This document shows positions 7,918-16,620 of a stretch of 64,000 nucleotides of DNA, in pieces. The stretch comes from an uncultured Candidatus Entotheonella sp. Its GTDB lineage: Bacteria; Tectomicrobia; Entotheonellia; Entotheonellales; Entotheonellaceae. A program made the translations under genes and the position numbers. Where the stretch lies: assembly GCA_951828535.1 (NCBI GenBank), contig OX639990.1:483300-547299 (forward strand). The letters are read 5' to 3'. The notes under the pieces were generated by a model. It saw only the letters and a list, made by a program, of their open reading frames with translations, was not told where the DNA came from and did no database searches. Numbering within the stretch: position 1 is the first letter of the stretch; each line of letters starts with the position of its first letter.

Positions 7918-9018
7918 TCAGGGTTCGAAGCGGTAGCGGGCGACGGCGTCGGCGTTCCATGCCAAGCCGTTGCCGGGCACGTCCGGAATCAGCAAATGTC
8001 CATCCTGCAGCTTGAACGGTTCCGCCACGATGAGGTCGCACCAATCCTGCCACTCCAGCCAATGCCCGGTCTCGCTGACGCGCAGCAGGTGGCTGGATAC
8101 CTCCGGGTAGAGATGGGACGACAGTTCGATGCCGGCCACGCCGGCGATGGCGGCGGCCCGCATCCAGCCCGTGACCCCGCCGATGCGCATCAGATCCGGC
8201 ATCATGTAGTCGCCGGCGCCAGCAAGTAGGGCTTCGTACACAGCCCGCGGTCCATAGAAATTCTCGCCGAGTTGCACCGGGGTGGCCAGTTCGCCGGTTA
8301 GCTGCGCGTAGCCGGTCAGATTGTTGTAGGCGATGGGTTCTTCAAACCAGTAGAGCCCCTCGTCGTCCAGGTCGTGGCAGCGAACGAGGGCATCGCCGAG
8401 CGATAAGCCCTGATTGAAATCGCACATGAGTTTGACGTCGTCGCCGACCGCGTCGCGCACGTTATTGATGGCTGTCAGATCGTCGTCAAGCTTGGCGCGC
8501 CCGAGTCGAAGTTTGAGCGCCGTGAAACCGCCCTCCTCAACCAGTGCGGCTGCCTCCTCGGCCAAGGTATCCAGGGGCGTCAGCCACAGGCCGTTGCTGT
8601 TGTAGGCCGGCACCGGCGCCAGCGAGCCACCGAGCAGGGCGGCCAGGGGTAGGTTCGCGGCTTTTGCCAGCGCGTCCCAGGCCGCCATGTCAAGGCCCGA
8701 GACGGCGATCAATGACATGCCTTCCAGTCCCACCAAACTGAGCGATTTCCTTCCCGTTTGATAAGCATCCACAGGCGCCAGGGATTGGCCTTGCCAAGCC
8801 TTGGCCAAGTCGTGGATGGCCGGCACAAGGTAGGCCACCGATTGCTTCAGGTACGGTGCCAGGTAGCTGCGGCCGACGACGCCCTCATGGGTGTGGAGAT
8901 CGATCAGAATGAGCGGCCATTCTTCGTACAGGCCGACCCTGGAAACCACCGGGCGGTTCAGCGGCACCAGCACCGCCTGCACGTCAACGTGCTGCAGCGT
9001 CAGCTTTTCCAATTCCAT
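7918..9018 (-). CDS. Mandelate racemase-like enolase-superfamily enzyme
   Basis: This 366-residue protein has an N-terminal capping domain and a TIM barrel. Catalytic positions line up with mandelate racemase at a constant offset of five as recalled from the family: Lys169-x-Arg171, metal ligands Asp200, Glu226 and Glu252, and the Asp275/His302 dyad (ELSSHLYPE). The racemase's second lysine is arginine here, so mandelate racemisation is doubtful. A sugar-acid dehydratase, epimerase or related role is more open. It is convergent with copC (3 bp gap) and 30 bp downstream of the LLM oxidoreductase, with which it may share an operon. Confidence 0.84.
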   Translation of the reverse strand: MELEKLTLQHVDVQAVLVPLNRPVVSRVGLYEEWPLILIDLHTHEGVVGRSYLAPYLKQSVAYLVPAIHDLAKAWQGQSLAPVDAYQTGRKSLSLVGLEGMSLIAVSGLDMAAWDALAKAANLPLAALLGGSLAPVPAYNSNGLWLTPLDTLAEEAAALVEEGGFTALKLRLGRAKLDDDLTAINNVRDAVGDDVKLMCDFNQGLSLGDALVRCHDLDDEGLYWFEEPIAYNNLTGYAQLTGELATPVQLGENFYGPRAVYEALLAGAGDYMMPDLMRIGGVTGWMRAAAIAGVAGIELSSHLYPEVSSHLLRVSETGHWLEWQDWCDLIVAEPFKLQDGHLLIPDVPGNGLAWNADAVARYRFEP

Positions 9019-9048
9019 GTGAATGAAATCCCTTTTCGGAAACCGTCC

Positions 9049-9885
9049 CTACTGCATGAAGGACGTGTATTTGTCGAGGAGAGGCAGCACGGTGTCGCGT
9101 TCCGCCGACGGCAGGCTGAAAATGCAGCGATCGCAGCCGGCTTCGCGGTAGCTATCCACCAGCTTGGGGTCCGCCGGGGCGCCGGAGGCGGTGACGGAGA
9201 TCGTCTTCATGTCGCGTCCGGCTTTGGCGGCGCGTTCCCTGAGCTCGCCAATCCCTTGCAGGATCAGTTCCGGACGGCGGCTGCGCGGCAACCAGCCGTC
9301 GCAGTGATCCACCACGCGCTGCAGGGTGTACGAGGTCTCACCGCCGAGGAAGATCGGCGGGTGCGGCTGCTGCAGGGGCTTGGGCCACGACCACAACGGG
9401 TCGAAGTTGACATAATCGCCGTGGAACTCGGCCTCGTCCTGCGTCCAGATGGTTTTCAGGGCCTGCACTTGCTCGACCATTTTTCTGAAGCGTGTCTTGA
9501 ACACCGTGCCGTGGTGCTCCATCTCCTCGGCGTTCCAGCCGCCGCCGATGCCGAACAGAAAACGCCCGCCCGAAAGGCGGTCAAGGCTGGCGATTTCCTT
9601 CGCCATGGTAATGGTGTCGCGCTCGATGACCAGACAGATGCCGGTGCCGATCTTGATGCTGTTGGTGACTGCGGCGGCGAACATGAGGGCCACGAACGGG
9701 TCGTATGAATGGCTGTATTCCCTCGGCAATTCGGCGCCGCCCGGCCACGGCGTCCGCCGGCTGCTGGGGATGTGGGTGTGTTCGGGAACCCACAGCGAGT
9801 CAAAGCCTCGGGCCTCGGCCTCGCGGGCCAGGTCATCGATTTGGATGGCGTAATCGGTTGCGAACATGCTGACGCCAATGAGCAT
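9049..9885 (-). CDS. LLM-class F420-dependent oxidoreductase
   Basis: The 278-residue protein is a bacterial-luciferase-like TIM barrel. Typical features are the EAEARGFDSLWVPEH strand, the GTGICLV and ERDTITMAKEIASLDRLSGGRF blocks, and FGIGGGWNAEEMEHHG. It resembles the TIGR03619-like subgroup that uses F420H2. Substrate is unknown. ATG at 9885 directly precedes the conserved start. It lies 30 bp upstream of the enolase-superfamily gene. Two more paralogs occur in the window (12972-13891 and 38013-38879). Confidence 0.84.
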   Translation of the reverse strand: MLIGVSMFATDYAIQIDDLAREAEARGFDSLWVPEHTHIPSSRRTPWPGGAELPREYSHSYDPFVALMFAAAVTNSIKIGTGICLVIERDTITMAKEIASLDRLSGGRFLFGIGGGWNAEEMEHHGTVFKTRFRKMVEQVQALKTIWTQDEAEFHGDYVNFDPLWSWPKPLQQPHPPIFLGGETSYTLQRVVDHCDGWLPRSRRPELILQGIGELRERAAKAGRDMKTISVTASGAPADPKLVDSYREAGCDRCIFSLPSAERDTVLPLLDKYTSFMQ

Positions 9886-10006
9886 TTTTCATCTCTCCTC
9901 TTGGGTGATGGCGGCTGCGTTGTGTGGCGATTGATTTGGCATAAAAAGGCGGGTTGACAGGCGGGGATCATCCCATGCCCGCCAACCGGGGTCAAGCGCC
10001 CCCGAG

Positions 10007-10864
10007 CTAGCGTTGGCTGTAGCAGGTCGTTGGCATGTTGGGATCAACGCCGCGGCCTCTGCCTTCTTTGATCAGGCCGTATTCCAGGAGGATCTGCTGG
10101 CTGTAGGTCACGCGCCCGGTAACGGCATCCAGGGGTTCCGTGGCCAGCAGCAGAGCCGCTTGCGCCATTAATTCGGGAGGCTCACCGCGTGGGTCGTCCA
10201 TACCGGTAACGAGGTTGTGAAACACCGTTCCCGGTGTCGGGACGACGAGCGAGGGCGAGACGCAGGTAATCGAGACGCCGAATGGGTAGACCTCGTGCGC
10301 CAAGCCCTGGCTGAAGCGCTCGAGAGCCGCTTTTTCGGCGCCGTAACAGGTGCCGCCTCGCAACGCGCTGCTGTCGTCGGGATACGGACCCCTGCCGGGC
10401 CCCACGGCAGCGGCTGACGAGATGTTGACAATGCTGCCGCTGCGGGCTTCTACCATGTCGTCCAACACCAACTGGCTGAGGATGAACGGGGCATGGAGGT
10501 TCACGGCCCACGAGCGCATCCAGCGATTCAAGGCATATTCCCGTATCGGTAGGAAGTAGGTGAGGGCCGCGTTGTTGACCAATACTTGCACTGGGCCGTA
10601 AAGCCGCCGAGTCTCCTGCACGAGCGCTTCGCACTCCTCGGGCAACGATATGTTGGCCTGCACCGCGCTGGCTTCACCGCCTGCCGCTCGAATGTCAGCG
10701 ACCGTTCTTTCCAGCGAACCCTCCAGCGGGTGCGTGCCTTCCTGCACCGTCCGCGCTACGCAGACGATCTTGCCGCCCTGCGCCGCGAACAACTTGGCAA
10801 TTTCAGCGCCGATACCCCGGCTTGCCCCGGTGACAATCGTTACCTTGCCGTCCAGCTTACCCAA
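10007..10864 (-). CDS. SDR-family NAD(P)-dependent oxidoreductase
   Basis: This 285-residue classical short-chain dehydrogenase has the cofactor motif TGASRGIG near residue 13, the NNA motif (VLVNNAALTY), the catalytic serine region (IVNISSAAAVG) and YGAEK as Tyr-x-x-x-Lys. A 14-residue insertion precedes the tyrosine (GPYPDDSSALRGGT). The C-terminus is longer than usual and ends in a polar tail. It is divergent from the CocE hydrolase gene. The substrate is not predictable; a hydroxyacyl or alcohol is typical for the family. Confidence 0.84.
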   Translation of the reverse strand: MGKLDGKVTIVTGASRGIGAEIAKLFAAQGGKIVCVARTVQEGTHPLEGSLERTVADIRAAGGEASAVQANISLPEECEALVQETRRLYGPVQVLVNNAALTYFLPIREYALNRWMRSWAVNLHAPFILSQLVLDDMVEARSGSIVNISSAAAVGPGRGPYPDDSSALRGGTCYGAEKAALERFSQGLAHEVYPFGVSITCVSPSLVVPTPGTVFHNLVTGMDDPRGEPPELMAQAALLLATEPLDAVTGRVTYSQQILLEYGLIKEGRGRGVDPNMPTTCYSQR

Positions 10865-11006
10865 TGTATTCTCTCCTTCCGATGAAAGGCGGTGACCGCT
10901 CAGTTCAGCTTACATGAATCAGGTAGGGTATCATGGAACCCGCAAGATCGTTGATAAGGCTCCCGCGGGATACACAATGAAAGGCGCAACAGAAGAAAGG
11001 AAGGCC

Positions 11007-12872
11007 ATGACGAATAACTACGAAGGGTCCCCTCAAGCATACAGCGTGGCGATTGAGCACAATGTCATGGCTCTCATGCCGGATGGCGTCAGCCTGGCCG
11101 CCGATATCTATTACCCGGCGCTTGGCGATGCCCGCGCGCCGGGGACGTTCCCGGTGATTCTGGAGCGCACGCCGTACAACAAGGCGGCGCCGGCACAAGT
11201 AACCAAGGGAAAGTATTTTGCGCGACGCGGCTACGTGTGCGCAATTCAGGACGTACGCGGGCGGTTTGCTTCGGAAGGGGAGTGGTACGCCTTCGCCAAG
11301 GAGGCGGACGACGGCTATGCAACGGTGGAGTGGCTCGGCACCCAGCCCTGGAGCACGGGCAAAGTCGGCACCATGGGCGACTCGTACGCCGGCAGCGACC
11401 AGAGCGCTTTGGCGACACTGAACCCGCCGCATCTGGCGACCATGATCGTGGCGGTCGGTGCCTCGAATTACTACCACAGTTCCATGCGCCACAACGGCGC
11501 CCTGGAGCAGCGGTTTCTGATTTATGCCTTTCGCATGGCGGCGACCAGCAAGGAGGCCGAGGCCGATCCCGCCTTGAAGACTGCGCTGCAGCAGGTGCTC
11601 ATGGAAAAGGTCCCCGAGATGGTGCGGCAGTTCCCACTCAAGGCCGGCACGACCCTACTGCGCCGCCTGCCGTCCTACGAACGTTGGGCCTTGGACGTGC
11701 TCACCCACGCGGATTACGACGACTATTGGAAGGGCTTCAGGGGCTACACACCGAGCGAGTACTATGACGAGCACGCCGACGTGCCGACGTTATACTGGGG
11801 CGGCTGGTACGACTCTTACGCCCGCAACACCCCCGAAAGCTACATGCGTCTCAGCGCCCTCAAACAATCGCCGCAGTATCTGCTGATGGGACCGTGGACG
11901 CACGGGCAATATGAGGTGACATACTCAGGCGACCTCGACTTTGGCACGGAAGCGCACGTCAATTACCTGGACATGAAGCTGCTGTGGTTCGACCGTTGGC
12001 TGAAGGGCCTGCACAGCGAGGTGGCGGATTGGTCGCCGGTGCGTTTCTTCACCATGGGAGCCGGTGATGGTCGCCGCGTCATCCAGGGCGCGCCGGGCGG
12101 CCCTGGCGATTTTCCGGGGCGGATACATCACGGCGGCTATTGGCGCAACGCCCCCGACTGGCCATTGCCGGATACACGCTATACGCCTTACTACCTGAAA
12201 GGCGGTGGCGTGCTGTCGCCGGACAGGCCGGAGTCCGGCGCGTCCGAGCCGAGCCGCTACACGTTTGACCCACGGAATCCCGTACCGACCATCGGCGGTG
12301 GCATTTCCGCAGTGGATGACGCCATGCAGCCTGGCGGCTTTGACCAGCGCGGCCGCGCCGATTTCTTCGGCTGCAGGGATACATTGCCGCTGAACGCGCG
12401 GCCCGACGTGTTGACCTTCGAGACGCCGCCGCTGGACGAGGCGCTGGAGGTAACGGGGCCCATCGAGATGCACTTGTGGGCGTCGTCATCCGCTCCCGAC
12501 ACGGATTTCACCGCCAAGCTCATCGACGTCTACCCGCCCAGCACGGAGCACCCGGACGGCTTGGCCATCAACATCACCGACTCCATCATCCGGGCGCGCT
12601 ATCGCAACAGCTTTGAAAAGCCGGAGTTGCTGACGCCGGGGCAGGCGTACGAGCTCGTCTTCTGCCTCTATCCCACCTCAAATGTCTTCAAGGCCGGCCA
12701 CCGCGTCCGCCTCGACATCAGCAGCAGCAACTGGCCACGCTTCGATGCCAATCCCAACACTGGCGGCCCTCTCGGCCAGGAGCAGCGCTGCCAGAACGCC
12801 CACCAGACGATTTACCACGACCCGGAACATCCGTCACACGTGGTTCTGCCGGTGCAGGGGTGTGAGCGGTAG
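11007..12872 (+). CDS. CocE/NonD family hydrolase (X-Pro dipeptidyl-peptidase-like)
   Basis: This 621-residue serine hydrolase has three parts: an alpha/beta-hydrolase domain with nucleophile Ser126 in MGDSYAGSDQ, a helical cap, and a C-terminal jelly-roll domain (from about residue 430, including DTDFTAKLIDVYPP and RVRLDISSSNWPRFDANPN). This architecture fits cocaine esterase, glutaryl-7-ACA acylase and X-Pro peptidases. No signal peptide is visible. The start at 11007 follows AAGAAAGGAAGG; upstream in-frame ATGs at 10977 and 10914 lack this. A degraded copy of its C-terminal domain lies at 13985-14330. Confidence 0.88.
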   Translation: MTNNYEGSPQAYSVAIEHNVMALMPDGVSLAADIYYPALGDARAPGTFPVILERTPYNKAAPAQVTKGKYFARRGYVCAIQDVRGRFASEGEWYAFAKEADDGYATVEWLGTQPWSTGKVGTMGDSYAGSDQSALATLNPPHLATMIVAVGASNYYHSSMRHNGALEQRFLIYAFRMAATSKEAEADPALKTALQQVLMEKVPEMVRQFPLKAGTTLLRRLPSYERWALDVLTHADYDDYWKGFRGYTPSEYYDEHADVPTLYWGGWYDSYARNTPESYMRLSALKQSPQYLLMGPWTHGQYEVTYSGDLDFGTEAHVNYLDMKLLWFDRWLKGLHSEVADWSPVRFFTMGAGDGRRVIQGAPGGPGDFPGRIHHGGYWRNAPDWPLPDTRYTPYYLKGGGVLSPDRPESGASEPSRYTFDPRNPVPTIGGGISAVDDAMQPGGFDQRGRADFFGCRDTLPLNARPDVLTFETPPLDEALEVTGPIEMHLWASSSAPDTDFTAKLIDVYPPSTEHPDGLAINITDSIIRARYRNSFEKPELLTPGQAYELVFCLYPTSNVFKAGHRVRLDISSSNWPRFDANPNTGGPLGQEQRCQNAHQTIYHDPEHPSHVVLPVQGCER

Positions 12873-12971
12873 CGGTCGTTCCACGGCGTTTTGCGTGGAT
12901 GCCCCGGGGCAGCCGTCTGCCAGACCGCGCGGAGTTGATGAGGCGTCCGGTGGACCGATGTGCGGCCGGGA

Positions 12972-13891
12972 TCATTGTCTGGGGCTTTCGGCGTCAGACT
13001 CGCCTCGGCGGTACGACTCGATCGATGCCGCCAAACGCGAGAGCGCTTCGGTCGTGTAGGGTTCAACGTGAAACATGAGATGCGCAACCCCCATCAGGGC
13101 ATAGTCCCGTAGCACGGCCGCAATGTCTTCCTCGCAGCCGTTAAGGTACTGGTCCGCGATTTTGGGGAGGTTGCCCCAGGGTAGCCAAGCGCGACTAGCG
13201 CCGTCACGTCGAGCGTAGCGGGGTCACGGCCCACGTCGGCGCAGGCGGCGTGCAGTTGGGCGCGCGGTTCGGTGAGTGAGCCGGGGCGATGCAAGTAGGC
13301 GGTGTTCCACAAATCGGCATGCTGGGCGGTCAACCGCATCATGCGTGGGCCGAAGCTGCCGATCAGGAGCGGAGGACCGCTGCTCCGCGGCCCGGACGGC
13401 AGAATTTCACAATCCGTTGCCTGGTAATATGACCCCTTAAAATTGACCCGGCCTTCCTTCAGTAACGGTCGGATGATCTGCAGCGCCTCTTCAAATCGGT
13501 CTACCAGATGGTCGAATGGGATGCCGAACGCGTCATACTCCGGTTGGTTCCAACCGGCCCCGACCCCCAAAATGAAACGGCCGTTGCTGACCTCGTCCAG
13601 GGTGATCGCCATCTTGGCCAGCAGGGCCGGGTTACGGAAGGAATTGCAGATGACAAGCGTGCCCAATTCGACACGCTCGGTCGCCTCGGCCAACGCCGCC
13701 AGAATCGTCCAGCATTCCCAGATGCCATTCGTATCGCCACCGGTAGAGCGGTATAGCAGGTGGTCGTAAAGCCAGATGGAATCGAACCCGGCTGCTTCCG
13801 CCCGTCGCGCCATGTCTCGAATGTCCGTATAGCGCGGCGTCCCAGCCTGCCCGAAATAATCGGCCAGTAGCACTGTCCATCCGATTTTCAT
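12972..13891 (-). pseudogene. LLM-class F420-dependent oxidoreductase, frameshifted near the 3' end
   Basis: The frame beginning at ATG 13891 (after GGGAG) encodes a luciferase-like oxidoreductase: EAAGFDSIWLYDHL, GTLVICNSFRNPALLAKMAITLDEVSNGRF and GVGAGWNQPEYDAFG are all typical. After the LVALGYPG region the open frame turns to non-family sequence and stops at 13094. The adjacent frame carries the missing family C-terminus (DIAAVLRDYALMGVAHLMF onwards) and stops at 12972. One base missing in the CCCC run at 13174-13177 (GGGG on the coding strand) would explain it. Either this is a recent mutation or a sequencing error; if the latter, the gene is intact at about 305 residues. Confidence 0.82.
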
Positions 13892-13984
13892 GGGCCTGTC
13901 TCCCATCAGGTCGTCCCCGTCCATACGCCGGGCCCGTTCGTGTCGGGGACCGTCTTGGACCGGCTTGCGAACGCTACAGGCAGC

Positions 13985-14330
13985 AAGCCTGTCGATGTCT
14001 ACCCGACCGGCATGAAGTCCCGGACGGCCAGGCCGCCGACATCACTGACTCGATCATCAGGGCGCGCTACCGCAACAGTTATGAAAACCGGCGTTGCTCA
14101 CGCCGTGGCAGGCGTATGAATTCGTCTTCCAACTCTATCCCACCTCAAACGTCTTCAAAGCGGCTCACCGTGTCCGCCTCGACGTCAGCCACACCAACTG
14201 GCCGCGTTTCGACGTCAACCCCAATACGAGCGGTCCGCTCGGCCTGGAATAGTGTTACCAAGAAGCCCACCAGACGATCTACCACTCACCGGAGTATCCG
14301 TCGCACGTTGTGCTGCGGGTGCAGCCGTAA
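13985..14330 (+). pseudogene. Fragment of a CocE-type hydrolase C-terminal domain
   Basis: Translated in pieces, this segment matches the last about 115 residues of the CocE-type protein encoded at 11007-12872: a VDVYP start, DITDSIIRARYRNSYE, FVFQLYPTSNVFKAAHRVRLDVS, NWPRFDVNPNTSGPLG and AHQTIYHSPEYPSHVVL. It carries at least one frameshift near 14090, and a TAG (14251-14253) replaces a glutamine codon of the intact gene. The rest of the gene is missing. It is the relic of a second copy or of a transferred relative. Confidence 0.82.
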
Positions 14331-14348
14331 CGGTCGCCATCACTGGCG

Positions 14349-15151
14349 TCACGGCCTGTTCGAAAACCGCTGTTGGTACCGCGTCAAGTCCTCGTCGGTA
14401 ACTTCGTCAGGCGGCACAAGCCGGTAGTGCTTCTCCGTAACAACACTGATGTCATCACCATCCTGCTCGAACTCGAAAAGCGCCATGAGATCGTTTCGTA
14501 TCATGTGGACGCCAACGGGTCGACAGGTGAGCAACGGTAATTTATTTTCGCACAGGGCGACATCCTGCTCGATTTGTATTCTGCTGAGCCGATCGTTTCC
14601 GCCCTTGGCCTGCACGGGTATCACGTAATGTGACCCGCTCCTGTCCAAACCTACATAGATTTCGTCAGTCTCGACCTGCCCTATGCCCGTTACCGTCGTG
14701 CGGAAATGATTCTGCAGCGAGTAACAGGCGATACCAAGAAATATGTCGATCAGACGGTTGTAGCGAACACGGGCCAAAATCGCCTGCTCGTCGCTAAATG
14801 TGTACTTGGCTATTATCCCAGGTGTGGCGTCGGGTATCTTGGTAACTGCCAGATTCGAATTCGGCGTGAGGGGCACGTTGCTGACCAGCACGAAGCGATA
14901 TTGGCTTCTTCCTGTTGACCGGATGATCCAGGTTTCACCTTCAGGAGCCGTGCTCAATATGCCAGCAGGAAGGTCCGTTCGGTATCGGAAGCTGTATATT
15001 AGGTCGCCCAGGTTTTTGGGCAGATCAATTTTCAACTCGGACGCAAAGGCCACAATATCTTCGCGTTCAAATCAACACTGCGTTGGCCAGACCGATATCT
15101 GGCTTGGAAAATTGCGTCGATAATAGCGGTGTAACGGTTTTGGGCGGGAAT
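14349..15151 (-). pseudogene. Restriction endonuclease-like gene next to a DNA methyltransferase, with lost start and frameshift
   Basis: The C-terminal 234 residues are open from GTG 15053 and contain a conserved nuclease-like core: ETDEIYVGLDRSG, YVIPVQAKGGNDRL (a candidate D...Q-x-K variant of the PD-(D/E)XK site) and RIQIEQDVALC. Family-like sequence continues upstream out of frame. A good AAGGAG site (15159-15164) right after the methyltransferase stop is followed seven bases later by ATT (15149-15151), not ATG, then NRYTAIIDAIFQARYRSGQR. One T is missing at 15069-15071 (AAA on the plus strand), after which REDIVAFASELKI and PKNLGDLIYSFRYR continue. The nuclease is probably inactive, poorly expressed or mis-sequenced. 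Confidence 0.68.
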
Positions 15152-15166
15152 GGGTGATCTCCTTGA

Positions 15167-16495
15167 TCAGTAACCCGGCCATTCCAACAGGATGACCTCT
15201 TCCCTTAGCTGGTCACCGGTTACCGTGGACGGTCGGGTGCGAAACAGGTCAATGCCAGTGACGCCGTAACCCAGGGATTCCGCAATTTCGGCAAGGATCT
15301 GGCCGGTGCGTATCATGACGCGAAGATATGATGCCTGATCACCGACAACATAGGCGAGCTTTGCCCCTGGCCTGAGGGCGGGCCGCAGGGAGGCGAGATG
15401 GCGGTGCATGCCTCCGAAATACAGACGGGTGACCCGCGCGTACATGCGTTCGAAGCCAGACGTTTTGCCCAATTCAATACGGCGCCTTTCGATGGCGTCC
15501 GCAATCCGCCGAATCTCAACGTTGTCCGCGATTTCATAATGGTCAAAGCGTGACACGTAAACACCGCGCGTGTTGGACCTGATCAGGTTCTGTTTCAACG
15601 AACGCAATTCCTGGCGGTTGTGGATGAACCCAAGGATGACCGACTCTAACCGGGTGGTGCGGGTGTAATCCTTTTCGTTTGGGTACGGCGGAGAGGTAAT
15701 CACGGCATTCACCGAATCCGGTTCGAGAAACTGGCCGGCATCCCGTGCGTCTGCCTCAATAGCCTTGGCGGGGACCTCTGCTCGATCTTTGTGTGCCTCA
15801 ATGTCGCTGGTGATCGCGTGCATTATGTCGGTCCAGACATCCACGACCCGTGCATCGCGCCTGAGTCGGCCGACGCCTACTTCCGGCCCAAATTTCAAAT
15901 TGCCGATGTGATTCACGAGCGCGTTGGCGAGAGCAAGACGGCCATATTGCTGCTCCCGTTGGCTGCCGTGCCTATCAATGGCTTCCAGGAGCACCAACGT
16001 CTTGTGCAGGGGGAGCGGGTCAATTGAATTCTTCAGCAGCAGCTTTGACTGATCGGCGGGAAGGATAAGGATAGGGAAGGGCGGTTCGCCATTTGCCGTA
16101 AAGAGTGGGAGGCCGCTCCATTCGCCAATACCCTGCTCCGCCAGGGCTCTTCTTGTTGTTGAGCCGACGGCCTCCGTATATTGCCGGAGTCCGTCGCCAC
16201 TAATCGACCAGTCAATCTTCACCCCGCTAGCAAATCGAGCCATTGGGTTTGACTCGATACCCACGCTGGAAATTCCAGTCTTCTTGCACTCGACCAACGT
16301 CGTGCCGGTTCCGCAGAATGGATCCAGAACGGTGTCAAAAGAACCGACCCCAAACCGTTGCAGATAGGTCTGTACCAGGTGCGGCGGGAACGACAGCACA
16401 AAGCGATACCATTCATGGACGGCCCGGTCCTCGGATCGTACCTTGTTCTGGTCAGGTACAGCAACGTTCGCATTGGAAAGGCGTTTGGGTGTCAT
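15167..16495 (-). CDS. DNA methyltransferase (amino-methyltransferase, alpha/gamma order)
   Basis: This 442-residue site-specific DNA methyltransferase has AdoMet motif I DPFCGTGT at residues 58-65, followed by the GIESNP acidic loop, and the catalytic motif TSPPYP at 267-272. The SPPY form is common among N4-cytosine and some N6-adenine enzymes. Motif I before motif IV excludes the beta class; the about 200 residues between them could hold the target-recognition region. ATG at 16495 begins the conserved part; an in-frame ATG 14 codons upstream is possible. The nuclease-like gene begins within 20 bp, forming a type II-like restriction-modification pair. Confidence 0.84.
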   Translation of the reverse strand: MTPKRLSNANVAVPDQNKVRSEDRAVHEWYRFVLSFPPHLVQTYLQRFGVGSFDTVLDPFCGTGTTLVECKKTGISSVGIESNPMARFASGVKIDWSISGDGLRQYTEAVGSTTRRALAEQGIGEWSGLPLFTANGEPPFPILILPADQSKLLLKNSIDPLPLHKTLVLLEAIDRHGSQREQQYGRLALANALVNHIGNLKFGPEVGVGRLRRDARVVDVWTDIMHAITSDIEAHKDRAEVPAKAIEADARDAGQFLEPDSVNAVITSPPYPNEKDYTRTTRLESVILGFIHNRQELRSLKQNLIRSNTRGVYVSRFDHYEIADNVEIRRIADAIERRRIELGKTSGFERMYARVTRLYFGGMHRHLASLRPALRPGAKLAYVVGDQASYLRVMIRTGQILAEIAESLGYGVTGIDLFRTRPSTVTGDQLREEVILLEWPGY

Positions 16496-16592
16496 GGGAA
16501 GCTTCCCGACAAGGGAATTGGCCAAAACCAGGAGCATGCTAGCGCCAGGTTATCGGTTAAGCAACTTCATGGGCCGACAAGGCCGCTGCAGG

Positions 16593-16620
16593 AGCCCTGA
16601 TCGACGAATCGGTCAGGGCT
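16593..16620. terminator. Hairpin overlapping the carboxyltransferase stop codon
   Basis: Inverted arms AGCCCTGA and TCAGGGCT enclose a further TCGA/TCG pairing around a short loop. The structure includes the stop of the gene at 16613 and lies on its downstream side on the minus strand. There is no T tract, so intrinsic termination is uncertain; it may protect the 3' end of the mRNA. Confidence 0.4.

Noticed and set aside
16593-16620. Classical intrinsic terminator
   Set aside because: The hairpin is good but no T run follows on either strand, so it is listed only as a low-confidence structure.
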